Source of the DNA: Brachionus koreanus
Taxonomy: Eukaryota; Rotifera; Eurotatoria; Ploima; Brachionidae
Assembly: GCA_016987375.1 (NCBI GenBank)
Contig: PJRA01000313.1
Coordinates: 3,483,845 to 3,547,844, forward strand
Reading direction: 5' to 3'
Length of the DNA: 64,000 nt
Below are positions 46,341-59,080 of the stretch, one piece after another. Positions within the stretch are counted from its first letter, which is position 1; the number at the start of each line of letters is the position of its first letter. Position numbers and translations under genes: made by a program. A model generated the notes under the pieces. That model ran no database searches and had not been told where the DNA came from. It worked only from the letters and a program-made list of their open reading frames with translations.

Positions 46341-47526
46341 ATGCCGAAAAAATCAAAAAATTCAATTAACAAAAATTTTCAAAACACGTCAATAACCTTA
46401 GATAAGCCATGTTATTATGCTGGAGAAGTTATTAATGGCAGCGTTAGTTTTGAACTCAATAATAGAATTTACACTTCTAATTTAAAACTAAAAATTTTGG
46501 GATATGCTAAAATTCGATGGTATGTTTTATTAATGACAAAACTAAAATAAGATAAAATATCTCTTTTAAGGAATAATAGTGGCTCATATAAAAAAAGCTA
46601 TGAGAAGCTTGAGAATGATTACAAAGCTCAAGAAACTATCATTGAAAATGAGGTTGTTCTAATGTCACGCACTGGAGATAAAGGCTTGTATTTAGAGAAT
46701 GGTCGACATTCTTATTCCTTTCAAATTCCTCTAAATAATTCACTTCCACCGAGCTATGAGCATCCATATGGAAAAATTTGCTATAAAGTTGTATTTGAAA
46801 GTGGTGAAGTCGGAAATCTGGAAAAGCTATTTCAACGCACATTCACCGTAATCAGCATTCTTGATTTGAACAATTTTCGCTATCTTAAACAGCCAAACTC
46901 GGTTAAGATTGACAAAATAGCTAAAAAATGTGGATGTTCAAATGCAGGACCCGTGTCCGTAACATTAAACACTCTTCAAGGCGCTTATGTGCCAGGACAG
47001 TCAATTCCATTTGGTTTGGTAATTAGAAACGATAGCAGTAAAGACATAAAGAAATTCTTTGTCTATTTGCTTCAAGAGACTCATATACAAGCCAATTCCA
47101 GTTTAAGAGTTATTTCAAAATTTGAATTTCCAAAAAAGATACTTAAAAATTCAACCGAAGTATACAAAAATGGAATGCTTACTCTTCCACCAATATGTCA
47201 AACATTTAATCATAACTTATTAAAAGTTAACTATTTCATTTTGGTTTCAGTTAATTCAAAAATAAAGGATAAAATAAAGAAAGTTAAAAATGATACTTTG
47301 ACAATTCCTATTACAATAGGTAACTAAAAACACAAACTTTTATTTTTAAAATTCATTATTTTTTAAAGGAAATAAGCCTTTTAGGGAAGATGAAAGCTCA
47401 TTCAAATACGTGAGTTTCAAGCCTTGTATATTTGGAAATAATTTGGTTGCAAAAAGCACCAGTACTGTACCAAAGAAATATGAATACGCTGACTATAGAC
47501 CAAATTATATATTTTATGAAAAATAA
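46341..47526 (+). CDS. arrestin-domain-containing protein (alpha-arrestin)
   Basis: Three exons, 46341-46519, 46571-47319 and 47369-47526, give 361 aa. The start MPKKSKNS was preferred over upstream non-ATG extension. Arrestin N: ITLDKPCYYAGEVINGSVSF then YSFQIPLNNSLPPSYEHPYG and ICYKVVFES. Arrestin C: KKCGCSNAGPVSVTLNTLQG, YVPGQSIPFGLVI, LTLPPICQTF and TIPITIGN. This is the ARRDC layout; such proteins usually recruit NEDD4 ligases to membrane cargo through tail PPxY motifs. Here the tail is only about 55 residues and has no PPxY (it ends RPNYIFYEK), so ligase recruitment by that route is not evident. Exact ARRDC orthology cannot be set. Confidence 0.88.
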
Positions 47527-47799
47527 TTCTTTAATTTAATAATAATCAAAAATTTATTTGGATTAAACTGCTTTTTTTATCAGGCTAATAAATAATTTCA
47601 TTATTTTTTTTCCAATTTGATCTACAATTAGAATAAAGAGAATCATGACCAAAGACGGTTAATTACAATTTTGAGAAAAAATTTGATTTTGAGTTTATTT
47701 CTTCGTTTTTTCCATAAACTCAAAAAACCTTATAAAAGGATAGTTTAGCGTTCAACATTCTAATTAATTCTAATTAAGTTTTTTTTTTATTTTTTTTAA

Positions 47800-47870
47800 G
47801 CTTATTGAATAAATATAGATGACACAATGAATGACAAACACCGTTGTTTACAGTACTGTGTCTGTGCATT
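47800..47870 (+). repeat. dispersed repeat, partner at 14165-14240
   Basis: TTATTGAATAAATATAGATG, then ACACCGTTGTTTACAGTACT and GTCTGTGCATTAC, in the same order as the reverse complement of 14165-14240. Confidence 0.6.
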
Positions 47871-48002
47871 ACTTTAAATATTTAACTTTTTGTTTTTAAA
47901 TTGAATTAAATGATTAAATGAATAAGAATAAAAAATTCTTCTTCTTAGTCATCTTTCGTCTTTTTCTAATGTCTCATGCAACACCAAGTTCTTTTAGGTG
48001 TA

Positions 48003-48170
48003 ACCAAATATGGTCTGGAAAGCCGTATTGCAAGTTTTTCATTTGGATTTGCAATAGTGTGTTAGGAAAGAAGAAATTTGGGTAAAATTAATGATGATAA
48101 TTAGGAGTTGAACAGGGAAAATAACCGAAATTAATAATCAATATTTTAGCGCTAAGCAATTAAACCTTAA
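48003..48170 (-). repeat. tRNA-derived SINE, degraded copy
   Basis: On the minus strand a tRNA-like part (48170-48095, with a B-box-like TGTTCAACTCC) precedes a tail (48065-48003) shared with 17860-17930 and containing TTGCAATACGG, also seen beside the tRNA-like head at 17470-17543. The head is more decayed than that copy. Confidence 0.45.
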
Positions 48171-49423
48171 CATTTAAGATATTTCAATTTGCTGTTTCAA
48201 ATTCTTTTTTAAATTTTTCTATTAGCAATTTGAGCTCTACAGTCAAATCAATAATCTGAAATTACACTCATATTGATCAAAAAAATTCAAAATTCAATTA
48301 AACTTTTTCAACAGCTGGGCAAGGCTCAATCTAAATTATTTTTTAAAAAATAAATATTTCTAAAACTTATAGGCAACCGTTAGCGATACTTAAAATTATA
48401 TTAATAAATCTATAAATATCTATTTTAATCACTTTAATTTATTTGAAAAAAAAATTCTCTTTATTTTATTAATAATTTTATCTTTTAATTAATTTTAGTG
48501 AATTTAAAATTTTTTAATTCAAATCATATGAAATTTTCTCGCTCTTTTATTTTCAAATTTTTCAAAGATAAATATCAAAGCAACTTAGAGTCGTTGAAAT
48601 TTGTAATTTTTTTGGATTTTATTTATTTATTTACATTTCAATTTAAAGCAAGATTTTTAATAGACTTTTCTTGACGTCAATCATAATCATCAAATCAATT
48701 AACAAAATTAATTTAAACAAAAATTTACATTACTAATGGCGCTGTTAAGTTGTTAATTAAAAGCAATTTTGATTATTTTTTCAACAGTAAATTATTTCAA
48801 TTCAAATTTTCTCGAGACCAAATAATGATTTATTTTTCCCAAAAATTTATTTTCAAAAGATAGTTGATAATTATGAAATTTTACTTAAGAAACTCATTTT
48901 AATCATCAAAAAACAAACAATTTTATTCTTTAAAATCTTGAAGTGAAAAATTTCCGATTAATTTAAAAGAGTTCTAAAAATAACGAGATAATTTTTAGAA
49001 AACAATCGAACTTAAGTCCTTAAAAATATCTCTGTAAATAAAATGATATTGTTTTTAACCATTTTAACTATTCATCTATGTAATTAATAAGCATCCAAAT
49101 GAAAAGATTTTATGAATATTTTGACTATTTATCATCAAATTAAAAAAAATTTTTGATCTTGGTATTTTTTAAATGTTATTTAATTTAATTTAAAAATATC
49201 TAATGTTATATAAAATTTAAGATATTTTATGTTTTTAACTAGGAAAATTTTGAATAATTCGGATTTAACCAAATTTTTGGTTCTATATTTTTAAGTTAGT
49301 TTAAAATTATGAAAAAAAATAAAACATTTTTTATTTTATAATAAAAGAAAAATTAATAAATTAGTATTTTTCAAAGGTAAAAAAATATGAAATAAAATTT
49401 TTTTTTTCTAAGTGACAAAAATA

Positions 49424-52400
49424 TTATATACTTTTTTTAAATCTATAGAATGAGGTCCGGCAAACAGGACATTTATAATTAATTGAACTCATAAACCATT
49501 CATATATACACTTTTTATGGAAAAAATGTCCACAAGGCAAAATAATGATAATGTTATTTAGTGAATATTTTTGTAAGCAAATAGAACACTCATGAGAAAA
49601 TTTAGTGAAAAAATTCATCATTCTTTCGCCTTTATCATCAAGCTTTTCAAGCTCTTCATTTCGACCACAATCACAACGATCATTAGCTTGATCCAACCGT
49701 TCCTCATCTTCTGTAGTTTCTTCCATGTCAGTTTCATCAAATGCTTTTAATTTGACTCTACTTGCATAGAAACATTTGCAGTATTCTAACGTCGGCAATT
49801 CAGATATTAACCGATCTGCGTAAGAGCTAGATTGAAGCCATATTGTAGTCAAACCATTTATTTGGTTAATCAATTCAGAAACACTTATTTCCATGTCTAA
49901 TTCAATTGGCGAAATTTGATTACTGACCATGTTCATTGACTGACTAGGCGCCAATGCCGTAGTACTTATTGGTTTTAACTTTAAATATTTATCTTGTCTA
50001 AGTTTTATCCATCTTGTGTTAAAATAGAAAAAAGTTGCTAACACAAAATACAGCACAACAGCTTGCCAAGATTTTAAGTAGAAATAATAATAAAAATAAA
50101 ATTTTAGAAATGATAAAAAAAGTTGAAGTATACTATTGGAAATGAACAAAAAACGTAACCATTTTAAAAATTTAATTAAATAAATCGAGGTACTCAGATT
50201 AGGAACTAGCTTATCAATTTGAGAATTAGTCGTGATCAACCATGACGTAATAAGAATCATATTAAATGCACACAAATATACTAAAGCGTAGCCTAATTGT
50301 TTTAAAACAGACTTCTTATAATTAAAAAATGCTAGAACCAGGACAAAATTTAAAGAAAGGAAGCTAATAAGAAAAATACTATTTAAATCTGGATGCAAAA
50401 AAAGCAAAAATTGATTTAAATAGGCATAATTTGGAAGTTCATTTAAATTAACACCATAATTATAACAATGATATTTGTCAATAATTACGTAAATTGGAGT
50501 TTTGGCCGAATTAACTTTATCTTTATTCAAACTGCATTGTGCAATCAATCGTTTTATATTTACATCATTATTTAATTTGTTTAATTTTTCATTATTTATT
50601 CTATAAAATTTAGCTCTTGTGTTGTATTTAACACTCATTGCTGCATAATAAATTGGTAGTCTGAATGAACCATTTTGTATGTAGACAATTTCAATAGCAT
50701 TGTTGTCAGTTTGAAATTTGGAGCCGAATACTGGAACTAGACTTTGGGTTAATGTATTCTCTAGCCATCCAAATATTTGCTCATAGCTATTCTCTATTAT
50801 TTTATTGTAAGTAAATAATTGGACATATTCTTGAGGTTGCCTCTCATTGTTAAACTTAACTATACCAAGCACCAGTTGAGGTCGTTGCCAATTTTTTATG
50901 TAGCAAAAATAAGGGTCTTTATCGCAGTTGAATGTGCCTGTTAGAATGCCAAATCTGGAAAGACCATTGAGTCTGGACCAGGTTGATTCATCTAAGAATT
51001 TTCGTTGACCGTTATATTGATTACCAAATGATGAGCTAACTATATGAACTAGCCATACTTTATCTTTGGAGTCTTCAACTGATTCCAAAAATTCACCAGC
51101 ACTATTAAACACCTTTGATTCTATGATTGGGCTTATTGCGTCTGAGTTTAAAACTTCTGATTCATATACGCTTCCTTTAATAAAAAAATTTTTAATTTCT
51201 CTAAATATTCTAGTAATTATTTATAGGATTTTGATTATACTAAAGTTCTTATCCAAAAAAAATGCTTGAATGTTATTTTCTAAATTTAGATTAAGCTGAT
51301 TTAGCATCACTTATAAATGGAATATTTTCGCTTTAAAAATTTGTCGCATTAATTGTTTTCTCAATTTTACGAATCCAACTAAATCTCTTTAAAATTTTCT
51401 TCATTTTAAGCCAAGCCTTTTATTTATACAAAATAAAATTTATATTTTTATTTTGAAACTTTGGATTCAAATTGCTTTTATGTATATTTTAAATGACCAA
51501 AATTTAAAGACTAATCGACAATATTTATATATATTAAAATTTTTATGTATATCAATAAAATTAAATTTATTAAGAAAAACAAATTTATGTGATATCACAG
51601 AGTTTTCAATAACATTATGCTTTTATTTATAATCATAGTTTTTTTTTCTCCAGAATTATCCACTTTTTTAATTTTAAATTTAATTTTTAAAACGTTTACT
51701 TAAATTGTATGATGTCAGAGTATTTTAGAAATAAAATTAATTTGAACCATGTGTATATTATCAATCACTATTATGTAAACAAATTGCATTTAAGTAATGT
51801 TCCGGAATGCTTTTTTCATAAGAGATGATTGTGATACATGTGACGGAACATATAAATCAGATAGAACGCTAAGAAAAGCAAAAGTAGTAAAACAAATACA
51901 TTATCAGTTAAAATTAGTAAATTAAAAGGAATTGAGTAAGATATTTAAGTGTTTTAAGTGGAATTTCTGTTTGATGAATTAATAGATTTATAATAGGCTT
52001 TAGATAAATTTTAAAAATCAGTTTGCCGAAAAAAATTACTTCAAATTTAGAACTAGTGTTTTCATTAGAAAAATTTCAGGAATTTTCCTTTTTATCTCAA
52101 TCCATAATTTTTTTAATAAATTGTATCTTTATTTAAATTAAGGAAAGGTGATAAAATCGTCAGACACAAACTAATATTTATTGAGAAATAATTTTATCAG
52201 TTAATTTTAACTTAACTCATATATATTGCGAAATTTATTTTTTAAAAAATTTTAATACTAAAATAAAATAGCTTGATATATAGATGTTAGATAAAACACT
52301 TATGTAATTAAATTATTTTATTTAAATTCAACTTACTAATGAATATTAACAATATATGAGAGAAGTCTTAAGTCAAATTATAAGAAAAATTAGTATTATC

Positions 52401-52925
52401 TCATTGTGTTGGATTAATTTAATTCAAAACTAGTAATATCATGATACTAATTTAAAAAAATACGTCATTGAATTTTTTACCTAGAATTAGAAAATTTTAA
52501 TTTTTGCGAACTAAAAGATTTAATTAAAATCAAGATAAAAGCTTTTAAAGGGTAATTATTGGAAAAAAATTAAAAAATCGATTAAGCTTTGACAAAAAAT
52601 GGTTCTTTTTAGTGAATAATTTAATAAATCTGAGTTTTAAGCAAAAATAAATTTTTAAAATATTACCTGAGCTTTTAATTAGATCGACAAGCGAATTTTT
52701 TGATTCTTTCTGAATTGAATGAGGGCCAAGACCTCTAAGGTCAATAATTTTTCTCAGTACACCTACGGAAAGCTTAGACAGATCGATCTGTTCGGTGTAA
52801 GTCGATAAATTAGTTAGCAAATGAAAGCAAACGAGAATAACACTTAGTTTAATATATGCCAACGAATACACTAATCTTAGGCAGTTAATTGATTTTATGC
52901 CGAACATTTTATCGCAATAATTCAT
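49424..52925 (-). CDS. RNF103: E3 ubiquitin-protein ligase RNF103 (KF-1)
   Basis: ER-membrane RING-H2 ubiquitin ligase. Exons 52925-52667 and 51174-49424, with a 1492-nt intron, give 669 aa (human 685). Exon 1 has a hydrophobic segment (about 20-42) and SVGVLRKIIDLRGLG, matching human KLKTILECRGLG. Exon 2 begins the conserved lumenal domain: VEDSKDKVWLVHIV and SRFGILTGTFNCDKDPYFC against human VEDTKDGIWLVQVI and SRFGIRTGTFNCSSDPRYC. Several membrane segments follow (about 325-450), then an acidic linker and RING-H2 at about 616-660 (CSICLQ, LPCGHFFHKKC, CPVCR). The splice S-S-G|S-V-Y keeps phase. Divergent to the RING-NHL gene, 371 bp apart. Confidence 0.92.
51175..52666. other. RNF103 intron (1.5 kb)
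   Basis: AT-rich with no supported feature; a short GTTCCG / CGGAAC inverted pair lies near 51800-51850. Confidence 0.5.
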
Positions 52926-53296
52926 TCCGAAGTAGATATTCGCATCAATTCGTTACTTTAAAATAACATTTGTATCTAAATTTTTCTAAATGTTACGTTT
53001 TTTCAAGGCTCGAGCAATAAGCTTGATACATGATTCAAATTATTAATTTAATTTATGTTAGTTTTTTAAATAAAAATAAAAAAAAATTTCAAAAATGCAT
53101 ATTTTAGAAATATTTTATGTAAAATAGACTGATTAAAGGCGAATTTAATTAAAAATCCTATAGATGCAATTTTTGAGAGATTTTGAAAAATCAAACCTTG
53201 CTTGCAAAAATATCTTAAATAATTTATCGGCAAATTTTGGATCTAAAAATTTGAATCCAAATAAATTTTTTTTTCTTTTTTTTTCTAGATCTAAAA
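52926..53296. promoter_or_regulatory. divergent intergenic region RNF103 / RING-NHL gene
   Basis: 371 bp between two start codons facing apart; it must contain both promoters. No specific element recognised. Confidence 0.4.
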
Positions 53297-56121
53297 ATGA
53301 ACTTTGAAACCTTAATTGATGCGTTAACATGTCCTTTCAGCATTGGATCCAAAAAGCACAATTACACACGACATTTTTTTGAAGATCCTAAAATTCTGCC
53401 ATGCTGCAATCTTTCCGCGTGCAACAAGTGCATTTTGAAACATTTGACTACGAAACGCAATTGTCCAGATTTTTTTCTCAATTGTCCTTTTTGTGAAATA
53501 GTCTCAAGAGTTATAGTTGTTGGTGATGATTGCAAATTGGAGATAAACATCATGGCAGCTAGTCAATTGGAAAGAAATTTAATAGATATTAATCATTATC
53601 TGCTTAACAAGTTGGACAACGGTGTAAAAAATATTGAAGGTAATTTAAATAATTTTAAATTTTTTTCAAAATTTGCGATTTTAAAATTTTAATTAAAATT
53701 AATAAAAAATTATTCTCCCAAGCCTATAATTACAATATGCTATTTTAGTAATGCTTGACTTGTTAGTTTTGCCAACAAGTATTTTTTTTTAAATATGGTT
53801 GTTTTGTATAAAATACATTGTAATTAAGAATTAAGTCTAAGCATACCTTCAATTGTATATCAATTAATTAAAATTTATAGTTCATTGGTGATGTGTGTAA
53901 AAAAATGATTGAGTTTTTTTTTGAATGATGATAAAATTTTAAATAATTTTAATTGTTTTGAATAGACACATAATCTGCTTTCTTGAAATATTTTGAATTC
54001 ACCTGGTATGTAAGTTGTTATGTTGAATATTTCTCAACTATTAAAAAAGTATCTTTTCAATTTATTTTATTAAAGTTCTTTCTTTAATTTTTGCTTATCA
54101 AAAGTATTTAAATTTTGAAATTTTAATCATTTAAACAACGCATCTTAAAATCATCTTCAAACAATGAAACAATAGAGACAATTTTTTTTCAATCGGAATT
54201 ATTATTTATTTTTAAAGTAAAAAAAATAGTTATACTAAAACATTTATATAAAATCTATTTTTCAGTCTGTTTGGATTGTATTTTTTCAATAATTTTTTAT
54301 GTTTGATTTTTCATTTTCATAAACAGCAATTGAGTTCCCAAGTTATTCTCATTTTAGTCTTTTCATAAGTCAACTCATGTTTTTTAAATCATTCAATTTT
54401 TCTTGATGGTCGTTTAAATCTTTAATAATTTAGAAAAATTCCTTCTGATTTCTGTTCTTCTAATTGCATTATTATTTGTCTATCAATCGATTGTTTGTTT
54501 ATTTCTGAGTTCTTTTTCTTATTTGACACAAAACAATGACGTTCTCAGCGTTCACTAATTTAAAGAAAACAAAATTGTTTTACAAGTATGTTAATGTACT
54601 GACATTAAGAATGTAATTAAATATCATTAAATTTTTTTAACTGAAGCTTATTAAAACAAAATTTAAATTTGAAATGAAAAATAAATTTTTTTTTCTCCAG
54701 AACGTTTTCAATCCAAAGATAACTTTTTAAACAAACGTAAGGAACTAATTGAAAATGAAATTCATGATCAAATTACTAATCTAAAAAATCATTTGGATCA
54801 AATGGAACTCGAATTGAAGTTCAGTCTTGATCAATCTGCGCAGAATATGAAAACAAACCTAGAAAAATTTGAAAAAGATCACAAATCAGAATTAAAGGAG
54901 ATTAAGTCAGCTATAGAAACCTTGCGCTCCAACTCACTTAGTTATGTTAATGGGGATACAAAACTAAAAAATTCAAAAATGCAACAGACAATTCAATTCA
55001 AGACAATAGATAATTGCATCTTACATTTAAATGAATTGGGAAAAATAAATCATAATTTTAGCGAAATGATTAGTGAGCTTAAATTTGATCCCAATGTAGA
55101 ATTGCCATCAAGAACCATTATCGGAAAGTTAAAACAGATTAATAACGTAGATCTTGCTGAACAATTTAAAGTTATTAAATCACAGACTCAAATAACAAAA
55201 ATTCAGCCTATACCAGGATCAAACCATAAAGTGCCAATATCGCCAAAGTATGCTTGCATTGCTGACTCTCAAACCTTGCTGTTTACTGATTCACAATCCA
55301 GACAATTAATTGAAATTAATTTAATAACTGGCGATTTTGTTCGATCTACTAATTTAGAGGGTATTTTGAAAAATCCAGATGGAGTATGTGTAAATCCAAA
55401 AAAAAATCACATTTATGTGACAGACAGTGAACTCAAGTGTATATTCAAACTTGATTATGATTTCAATTTATTGAAGCGATTTGGACTTAAAGATTTAAAA
55501 TGGCCTAAAGGCATTTATTATGATTATGAAAGTAAATATATGGGTGAGCATTCGTGTCCAGACAAATTGTATGTGTGTGATTTTTCTGGAGAAAGAGTGG
55601 CAGTCTACAATGATCATGAACAATTAAGAGACTATTTAGTTATTCCATATTTGGAGAGTCCTACATCTCCAACTTTTGCTCCAGCGGAAAATTTTGCTTT
55701 CAAGGGCCATAGGAACAGTATAGCTAGTGATGAGGACTGTAAATTTTATCCTCTAAATGTAAAAGTGAACAGAAATTTTATTTTTGTCTCTGATGATTGG
55801 ACAGGAGAGAATTGCATACGAGTATTTGATAAAAAAACTCATCAGTTTTTAAGAAACGTTGGTGATTTAAATGCCTGGAATCCATTGGGCCTAATATTGG
55901 ACGATGCCGGAAATTTGTTCACAGCTGCTAGGCTCTATTATGAAACTGGACAGACAAATTTATTTTGTTTCAATACCAGAACAAATGAGCTTCAATACAA
56001 AACCTGCTTGAATATTAATTCAGATTGTATAACAGACTTGATTTTGGATAGATACACTGATCGATCTAATTTGAGAATAATTTGTGTTGGGGATAAAAAA
56101 ATTCATTTTTTTCAATTTTGA
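53297..56121 (+). CDS. TRIM/NHL-like protein with degenerate RING
   Basis: Exons 53297-53639 and 54701-56121 (1061-nt intron, G|AA join) give 587 aa. The N-terminal Cys-rich module (LTCPF...FFEDPKILPCCNLSA then CNKCI...NCPFC) has the RING layout, but the first CxxC is incomplete and the usual C-x-H is replaced by CCNLSAC. No B-box follows. A coiled coil covers about residues 95-210 (KRKELIENEIHDQITNLKNH). The C-terminus from about 265 has NHL-type beta-propeller blades: NPDGVCVNPKKNHIYVTDSE, KWPKGIYYD and WNPLGLILDDAGNLF. Domain order RING-coiled coil-NHL recalls TRIM2/3/71-type proteins, but the altered RING may not bind two zincs. Confidence 0.8.
53640..54700. other. intron of the RING-NHL gene (1.06 kb)
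   Basis: AT-rich; no exon or repeat recognised. Confidence 0.5.
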
Positions 56122-56404
56122 ACCAAGTTTTTTGTGCTTAAATTTTATAAAAACAATTTTTAAAAACTTTTTATAAACATAGAAAATAAAATTTTAGATA
56201 AATTTTTTTGATCAATTAAGTTCATTATCTTTTAGTATCAATGGTTTTGCGCAAATTTTCAAATCATAACCAATGAATGTAAAAGTACTTAATCAGGATA
56301 AAAAAAAGAAATAAGATGAACTAGAATCAAATGAATTGAAATGAAAAAAAGATAATTTCAATTTAAAATTTTTTAAAATTATATTAATTTTTTAACTTTT
56401 TTTA

Positions 56405-57989
56405 TTATAATTTTCTTGTTAATTCTAATTTTTCAGTAACAGTTTTTGATAGTTCATCTATTAAAAAAATGTTTTTTTTAAAACCTTCTGTGAGATTCTC
56501 TCGATTAATTAACCCATTAAAAGTTATGTTTGTATTCAATTCAACTGTGTTTTCCGTTATTTTCTTAAATTAAAGAGACTTTAGACTGATATTTAAAAAA
56601 TTCTAAAGAAAATTTTACTTTAAGTTTTTTAAAGCCACTTCCAAAATGCCTGAAAACAAATTTGAAACTTTTACCATAGTTCTGAAATCTATAATTAACT
56701 ACAATTTCTGAAATCTTATAATTAACATCAATTCCTCTATGAGTTTTTTTAAATTTTATTTAATTAGAAAATATATTCAAATAAACTTACGAAAACTCGA
56801 ACTCATTCGAACAATATAAACAAGCATACAAGTAATTATTTTTTTCCAGTTTAAGTCCAACATAAAAAGGAATTCCTTTAAACACGGATTTATTACTCAT
56901 GAAAATATTTCCTCTTTGTTTTCCCTTCAGATCTTCAGCCTTAAACCTAAAATTATGTACACTTTTGTGCAAAAATGATTAAATTACAAATAAATCAATT
57001 TTTGTTTTAAATACTTTTTGTTTAAAAATGCCGAAAAAGTATCATTCAACTCAGGAAAACCGAATACTTTTGACTCTAATTCAAAACCTTTATTAGAAAG
57101 AAGTGTATTCTTGAAATCTCTGATTGAATTATTAATAAATTCCCGGTCATCATTTATCTTTTTTTTTGTAGCATCATATATATTTTCATTAATCAATATT
57201 TTAAAAATATTTTGGCTTAATTCATCCATATTATTTTTTATTGTTTGAATTTTTGTTTTGACTGAATCCACTAGTTTTTTGGTCTTTGATAAATCCAAAT
57301 AGTTATTGCAATCTTTTTTCATTTCACTCAGAAGATCAATATATAGTTTCTCAATTTTAATAGATTGTTCTTCTTTTTTTTTTTCAAAACTATCTAAACA
57401 GCAGATTACCAATTCTTCATTTGTTTTTGTATTTTGTTTAAAATTGTTCAACTCAGTACGGGTAAACCATTCTTAAAAATAAAAAAGTTACATGGCTAAA
57501 AAATAATAATGAATTATAACTTGTTAATTTTCTAATTTGAAAATAATTTAATTTATTTTTGAGGTCATTAAGCTCAGTTAAACCTGATCTATAATGTTCC
57601 TCAATTTCAACAATGATTTCTTCTCTTCTTAAATCGATTTTTTTAATTAATCCATCAAAAAATTCGGCAACAAAGTGGTCTGGATTTTTTTCCAAATTTT
57701 CAATTTCATGAATCACTTTTTCTAGTAATGAAAATGAATTCAAAATTTTTTGGCGTTTTTTTTCCGAAAGATTTTCATAAATTTTAGTAGTTAATATTTC
57801 TTCGATAAATTTATTGGGTATTAAACTTTTGCAAAAAATTGTGTGTTCTATGCTACATATTTGACAAATAAATTGCTCTTTTTTTTCAACATGACTTTTA
57901 CACACTGAATGTCCACATGGAAGAATTATTGGGTCAACAAAAAAATTGTCGCAAATTTTGCAAGTAAAACAAGTATTGAAATTCGACAT
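56405..57989 (-). CDS. RING finger-coiled-coil protein with probable beta-sandwich C-terminus
   Basis: Five exons, 57989-57521, 57471-56988, 56946-56791, 56649-56619 and 56563-56405, give 432 aa, all phases consistent. RING at residues 7-48: CFTCKICDNFFVDPIILPCG, HSVCKSH, FICQIC; position six is His instead of the usual Cys. A long coiled coil follows (about 75-270, KKEEQSIKIEKLYIDLLSEM). The last 150 residues (GIPFYVGLKLEKNNYLYACL, then HFGSG and TNITFNGLINREN) look like a MATH/TRAF-type beta domain, which I cannot confirm. Exon 4 is only 31 nt. Tail-to-tail with the RING-NHL gene, 283 bp apart; both are RING-coiled-coil proteins, so an old tandem or inverted duplication is possible. Confidence 0.75.
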
Positions 57990-59080
57990 TTTAAATTTTT
58001 TTTCAAATCAATTTTAGCTCAAAAATGTTTAAGAATTAACACAAAAGCTTCTAATAAATAAAAGGATGATACAAAATTTTATTAAGCATGCATAAAAAAA
58101 TTAACAAAAATAATAAATCTCCAACCTTTTTTTCTATTTTAAAATTGAAAAAAAGGGGAGAAACTGAACATTTTTATCGAGGTAAAAATATTTTAGAATT
58201 ATTAATTTCAAACTTAATTTATGTGCAATTAAATACAAATTTAAAATTTAGCGAATGTAAATTAAAATATGAAATTCCAATTATATTTCAAAATTTTTTT
58301 TGTTAAATCCATTAGATTAAATGAAAAAATGAATTTTAAATAATCTCATTTAAAGCTTAAAGATAAGAGATCATTCTTCTGATTCTTTATGTACAAATGA
58401 TTGATAATTTTATTTTTAAATAAAAACAAAAATAAAAAATAAACATTTTAACTAATGCCAAATGATTTATTTAACATCCAAAAGATCAATGTCAATTTGA
58501 AACTTTCTTTTTTCCTTTGGATTTTTTACTATGAATAATTCTTTTAAATAAAATTAAATTTTTGAAAATCTGATGAAAAGATATAGAACATATAAGAAGG
58601 TGTTCAATCTAATTAACATCGCTCATTTGAGTGTTAAGGTTTATTTGGACTCCTAAACCGAAACAGAAATATGAGTTCAAACTGTCGACACTTAAGTGAA
58701 TATTGACTGGCAAAAAATTCATTTTTACTTATTTTAAAAACTTTAAATTTTGAATAAAATCAACCCTTTTAAAATGAGCTCGTAAAGGATCAAGTTTGTT
58801 TTAGACTTGGTTAATTATCAACTTTTAGGCTTTTAGGTTACTTTTTTTTTAAAATGGTGTTTTAAGCCGCTTTCTAAATATTTGTTACCACAAAGAAGAG
58901 CAAATTTAATAAATAAAACTTTTATTAAAGTTTATTGTAGCTTCAAAACGATCTCATTATTAATTAATACTACTACTAGTTCCTTGATATAAAAAAAATA
59001 TAAAAAATAAAACCAACACGTAACTTGAGTATGCATTAAACACAATCTCGACCATGTCAAAACATTCTTTTAATTATACC

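Larger units (their letters stand above)
47527..49423. other. 1.9-kb convergent intergenic region
   Basis: Between the arrestin gene (+) and RNF103 (-). It includes a dispersed repeat (47800-47870) and a SINE-like element (48003-48170). The remainder is AT-rich. Confidence 0.55.

Noticed and set aside
58088..58306. 72-codon plus-strand ORF
   Set aside because: Lys/Asn/Ile-rich composition typical of background in this AT-rich DNA, no splice or homology support.
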